DNA of 64,000 bases. It comes from Eudromia elegans. Taxonomy: Eukaryota > Chordata > Aves > Tinamiformes > Tinamidae. The DNA lies in assembly GCA_003342815.1 (NCBI GenBank), contig PTEX01000147.1, positions 1,039,794 to 1,103,793 of the forward strand, written 5' to 3'. The notes beneath the pieces were generated by a model, which saw only the letters and a program-made list of their open reading frames with translations, had not been told where the DNA came from and ran no database searches. Positions 60,101 through 64,000 of the stretch are shown one piece after another. Each line of letters opens with the position of its first letter. Within the stretch, counting starts at the first letter, position 1. Both the position numbers and the translations under genes were made by a program.

Positions 60101-63100
60101 AGCTAACCAAAAAGGAAGTGTTCTCTGTGACTCAGCATTGCTTATCATTCTTATGTACATGCTTTATTGTCACTGCTACGTTTTGTTGTCGTAGATGTTT
60201 CTGTGATAGCAGCTCTGTCTGTAGGTGTATACTTGGTACTGAGGATTCATTTCCTACTCACTCTTTTTTAAGAAAATTGGTGAAGCTACCAGAGTTGAAG
60301 CACTTTACTGCCCAGTGTAGCTGAGAACTGACATTGTTACCTGCTGGTTTTCTTTGTGCCTTATATATGTTAAACCCATTGCCATTGGTACGGAGTCTGT
60401 CTGGATTATGGAGCAGTAGCTAAGATGCAGGATGCAACAGATATATCCAATATGTAAACTCATGGAAAGTGCACCACATTCAGAAGACCACAGTATGAAA
60501 ACATGTAGTGAAAGACCATGCCATAATTCATAAACATGAAACGTGAGGTAGAGGTAATGTTGTGGACAAAGTAAAACTGACTTACTTTTAAGTATTTACC
60601 TGAGAAAAATAGGTTTTGACTGTAGTTCTTTTCATGTCAAATAGTGTAACTTTTTTTTAATGTGAGAACTGGGACTGCATTTGTTTTCAGGAAGCTGTTT
60701 GTCAATATGCTTTTTCAGGAAAAAAAAAATCAAAACTAGATTTTGCTGCTGATTAACTTCAAAGTATTCTTTCAGTGGTTGGCTTATGCTACCGCAGAAC
60801 TTAAATAATACTTAAAAAATTCAGAAGGCATCTTTTATGTAGAAGCATATTAAATGGCTAGTCCTGAACAGTGAACAGTGAGGAACGTTATACCTAGACT
60901 GCAAGTGAAGAGACAGAAGTGACTGTGGCCACTGCCAGAGTGACTCCCTGTCAAAGTCAAGATTTTAGTGCAGGGTTTTAGCTTGCACTTTTACAGCTTG
61001 CTGTGTGGTTTTTACTGAGCTGGACTGAGTCTGAGCCCTCTTACTGATGTTGTGATCAGAGTCCCCCTAACTGTCTGATGTGCGCTCTGATGCTCATCTT
61101 GCATGCTCAATTCGATTGAAGCATCAGACTGAGGTTGGTGGGAGTCTGCATTTAAAGACAGCAAGTAGTGTTGAGATGCGCACGGGCAGAAAGCAAGAGC
61201 CTGTTCTGCTGGTGCCACCTGCAGTTTTGAGGGGCTTTTTGTGCTGGTGGCATCAGTGGCAGGCCCTGCCCAGTGGGCCTTGGTTGGAAAACAGCAGAAT
61301 GCCTCTTGGATAAGATCTCCAGAGTAGAGTCCTGTGCAAGAAAGTCCTCTTACAAGTCAAGGAATAATAGTGTTTTCAGTTCGTTACTAGTTTTTAGCTA
61401 TAGTTGTTACAGTTTTTACTGTTTGTTTGCAGTGTTCCAGGTTTTGTTGCCAGCGCAGATTAGTGGTGCCTATGGAGCTGCACTTCAGCAGCAGTTGCTT
61501 CATCCCTTGCCAAAGTGCAGAGATGAGGAACTCTTAGCCTGTCTTGCATCCGCTTGCCTGTGGATCGGCCTCCCATGGGAATTGCATAGTGGGCTGTTGA
61601 GTGGAAAAGAGCAGGCAGTTGGTGGTGCGCCAGTTGGGCCTTGCTGAGCAGCCCTTCTGCCCCGGCCGCTGTGGCTGCAGCTTCACAGCTGTCGCTCCCG
61701 CAGTGCTGCTCGGGAGCAGCAATGAGGGGTTGTGCAGTCTTGCGTGTGGCAGCTCCAGCCTGACTGTCACCAGGAGTGTGGAGGAGAGCCCAAGAAGAGT
61801 GGCAGGGCACAGCACACTGCCCCTGAGCGCTACCTGGGGGAATGGCGCGGGCAGCTGAGGGAGCTGCTGCCCCAAAGGGCTGCATGGAGCAGAGAGGTTG
61901 TCATGCCCAGTGGCAGCTGCTGTACCTGAGCTCGCTCGTCCCAGAGCTCTCATGTCCCAGGAAAGGGCCCGCCTGTTAATCAGCATCGCTCTTCAACAGG
62001 TTGGATTCACGCATTACTGTAAGCTGCATGTGAGGAACCAGCTCCTGCCCAGCCTGTATCTTAACGTGTGAACTGTGATAGATGTCAGTAGCCAAAGACA
62101 ACAGTATTAAAGAGTGTCATAAATTCATTTCCGAGTTATTTCCTTTTGTATTTACAAAGATTTAGTAGGACTGGATTGTTTATGGATACCTTCTACAGTG
62201 CAGTGTTTTTATAATATATTGTTTATAACAAAATATCATCTGACATTTTTGTCAACTTTTTAAAAATGCAAAAGTAAACATGTTCTAAATTATTGTTTGG
62301 CACCACATTTGATGACTTTTAGTTCAAATAAATTACAGATTGCCTAGAAAAAGATCTGTGTGTGCAACAAAAACAGAATAGTTTAGATGAGTATTTTTCT
62401 ATTTACTGTAAATGGGTTTTCTTCTGTGTCTTGGAACATCTCAAATGTAAAAGGCTGAGATTGACCAAAAAAAGTGAGAATTTGGGTTGGGAGTTCTTCA
62501 TTTAAAATAAAAAGGATATAACAATGTAAAGACAGGGCAGAGACCTGCAAACAGCCCGTCTGTGCACTGAGTTCTGTTCTGACTGTAGAAACACCATTAC
62601 CTCTATAGACCTTGTTGTGCAAAGGAGTTGTCACCAACCTGAATAAATGTGTTAATTGGACATAATACCCTTTGTGTGTTTGAAGTACAACAAAAACTAA
62701 TATCCCTGGTAGTTTTTACCTTGAGTTACGGTACTAATAACCCTACCAAGAAGAAATGTTAGATAAGTTGGTGTGGATTTTCTGTTTGTTTTTTGTTTCC
62801 CAAAATTGTTCTGGCATACTTTTCAAAGTTCTTTTGAGTTACAGTCAACAAACAAAACACCAGGCCTCCTCCGGAAGCCTCTGCATTGCTTCCCTTGAGG
62901 CTTTTCCTGTACAGTTTGCTTTTTAGATGGCTCCTTTCTGTTTTTCACCTTCAGAATTGCCTTTGCGATTCAATTTGCAAGAACTCTTTCCAACTGGCTT
63001 ACGAAGACATCAGGTTGCTCACATCCAGGAATGTGAGTTTTAATCAGTCTTTCTGTTTTACCACTGGAGACTTGTTTCCCTGCAAAGCTCTGGGTGGGGC

Positions 63101-64000
63101 ACAGGGTTTTGGTCCTCCGAAAGTGTGACAACTGCATTGCTTAACAGGGCTGGTGACATTGTTCCGCCCAGCTTTAGCAGCACCTCCGAAGGAGGATCAT
63201 CCCTCGCCACTAATCCAGTCCGGATAGCAGAGGGTGGAGTTTAGCCCTTTCAGGCTTCCTGAGTTGAGGCTTGCCTACTGGTTTTAAATTTGCCTTCTTT
63301 CCGTCAATGGTATGATGGAAGCTGGAGCACATCTTCTTTAAAAATCCAAACTAAAGCCCCTTCTCGAAGAATCAGTGACGTATTCTTATTTTTTTGGCTG
63401 TTTTTGTTGGTATTAAAATTTTATTTTATATCCTGTTCTCACTGTCTTTACACCAATGGTTGAAACCAGTATTTGCTCTGTGACTTTACAGGAGGTAAGT
63501 TTGTTTGTGTTTGTATGTGACAGCGGTGTTTGTCCCTCTTGGAAATGCAGTATCCTCCTTTTAAAAGTGAGCCTGAATTGACTGGCTGCCCTTGGTAGCA
63601 AAAGGGAGGAGACTCTGGGGGAAAGAGGAATCTCATATTTACTGATTGATTTAAATAAATAAATAAATAAATAAAAGATACCAAAGAGAAGGAAATGCTC
63701 AAGTCAGTAAATGGTTAGTGTTATAGAGAGAAAAGTCAGGAAGCTGTTTGTTTACACTGAGGACAACCAGCAGGTCTAACTAGTTGGCTCCTGCCAGGTT
63801 ACAAAATATTCTCTGATGTGAGTCTGCCTGTAACTAACAAACTCCATCTACTGATTCTTTTTTCCCAGAGCAAATCATATTCCTTAAAAGTTCTGTAAAT
63901 ATTCTGCAGCCATCAGAAATAGTTTGCTCCATACAAGTGGTATTGCTTGGTGTGTTTTGTCTTTGTCTTGTGCAATGCTAGGTTTTATTTGGATTGAAGC
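60101..64000 (+). other. Intron (partial) toward the remaining coiled-coil exons
   Basis: Intronic sequence to the window end; I find no exon encoding the RENRRLQEA-type continuation. It has a GC-rich patch at 61450-61950 with overlapping open frames of 124-150 codons on both strands (none recognised), an AT-rich stretch at 62100-62350 and an (AAAT)n run at 63652-63675. Confidence 0.8.
63652..63675. repeat. (AAAT)n microsatellite
   Basis: Six units of TAAA-type tetranucleotide, TTTAAATAAATAAATAAATA and on. Confidence 0.85.

Larger units (their letters stand above)
1..64000 (+). other. RABGAP1L: RABGAP1L gene, partial (3' half; both ends outside the window)
   Basis: Six exons on the + strand translate into one continuous 203-residue stretch that I recognise as the RABGAP1L TBC domain second half, the segment following it and the start of the coiled coil. 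The protein is a Rab GTPase-activating protein acting on endosomal and trans-Golgi Rabs. The paralogue RABGAP1 is very similar; the choice of RABGAP1L rests on my memory of the sequence and on the two short-isoform first exons, which I associate with RABGAP1L. Introns run from 271 bp to 25 kb, compact compared with the very large mammalian locus. All coding junctions are phase 0. The first exons of the long form and the last coiled-coil exons are not in the window. A BLASTP of the joined exons against bird RABGAP1L and RABGAP1 would settle the paralogue. Confidence 0.93.

Noticed and set aside
1..64000. GPR52, which lies in a RABGAP1L intron in mammals
   Set aside because: No open frame of about 360 codons or any seven-helix receptor pattern occurs on either strand here; it may lie in an upstream intron outside the window.
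1..64000. CRISPR arrays, bacterial operons, phage, tRNA or rRNA genes
   Set aside because: I saw no spaced identical repeats, no dense coding, no tRNA A/B-box pair and no rRNA wording; the DNA is vertebrate intronic sequence.

Overview
The window is vertebrate nuclear DNA, most likely from a bird. It is intron-dominated, has short exons with GT-AG splice sites, CpG-dense patches and microsatellites, and carries 3'-end fragments of CR1 LINEs, some ending in the ATTCTRTG-type tail typical of bird genomes. I see no bacterial, viral or CRISPR-like content. The 5'-most 27 kb has no ambiguous bases; the rest has 20 isolated Ns.

The only protein-coding gene I can support is the 3' half of a RABGAP1L-type Rab GTPase-activating protein on the + strand. 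Six constitutive coding exons (2149-2223, 4931-5056, 6486-6629, 18131-18172, 33992-34120, 59363-59455) join without a gap into 203 residues. These cover the second half of the TBC domain, including the YCQ glutamine finger, and the start of the C-terminal coiled coil. The PTB domain, the kinesin-like domain and the TBC arginine finger would lie upstream of base 1. The rest of the coiled coil would lie beyond base 64000.

The gene also holds alternative ends. A CpG-rich promoter near 27.1-27.7 kb drives an alternative first coding exon (27689-27856) that replaces the 14-codon exon at 18131 and splices to 33992. A second CpG-dense patch near 52.2-52.4 kb precedes another first coding exon (52413-52523) that splices to 59363. 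A five-codon micro-exon (59727-59741) offers an alternative stop directly after the 59363 exon, with a poly(A) signal at 60067. With that stop, the 27.7-kb promoter would make a complete 134-residue protein, and the 52.4-kb promoter a 72-residue one, both without a working TBC catalytic core. Every coding boundary in the window is phase 0, so these exons are interchangeable.

Layout: 1-6.6 kb, three TBC exons with short introns; 6.6-18.1 kb, plain intron; 18.1-34.0 kb, intron with an ancient minus-strand CR1 (22.95-23.58 kb), the internal promoter and first exon, and a CR1 3' end (32.55 kb); 34.1-59.4 kb, a 25-kb intron with two more CR1 ends (35.7 and 37.5 kb), a CpG/X-box patch (45.0-45.4 kb), the second internal first exon and a decayed CR1 reverse-transcriptase copy (55.5-56.05 kb); 59.4-64 kb, the last shared exon, the alternative terminal exon and intron. 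I found no novel multi-gene system. The most useful observations are the nested short isoforms and their promoters.
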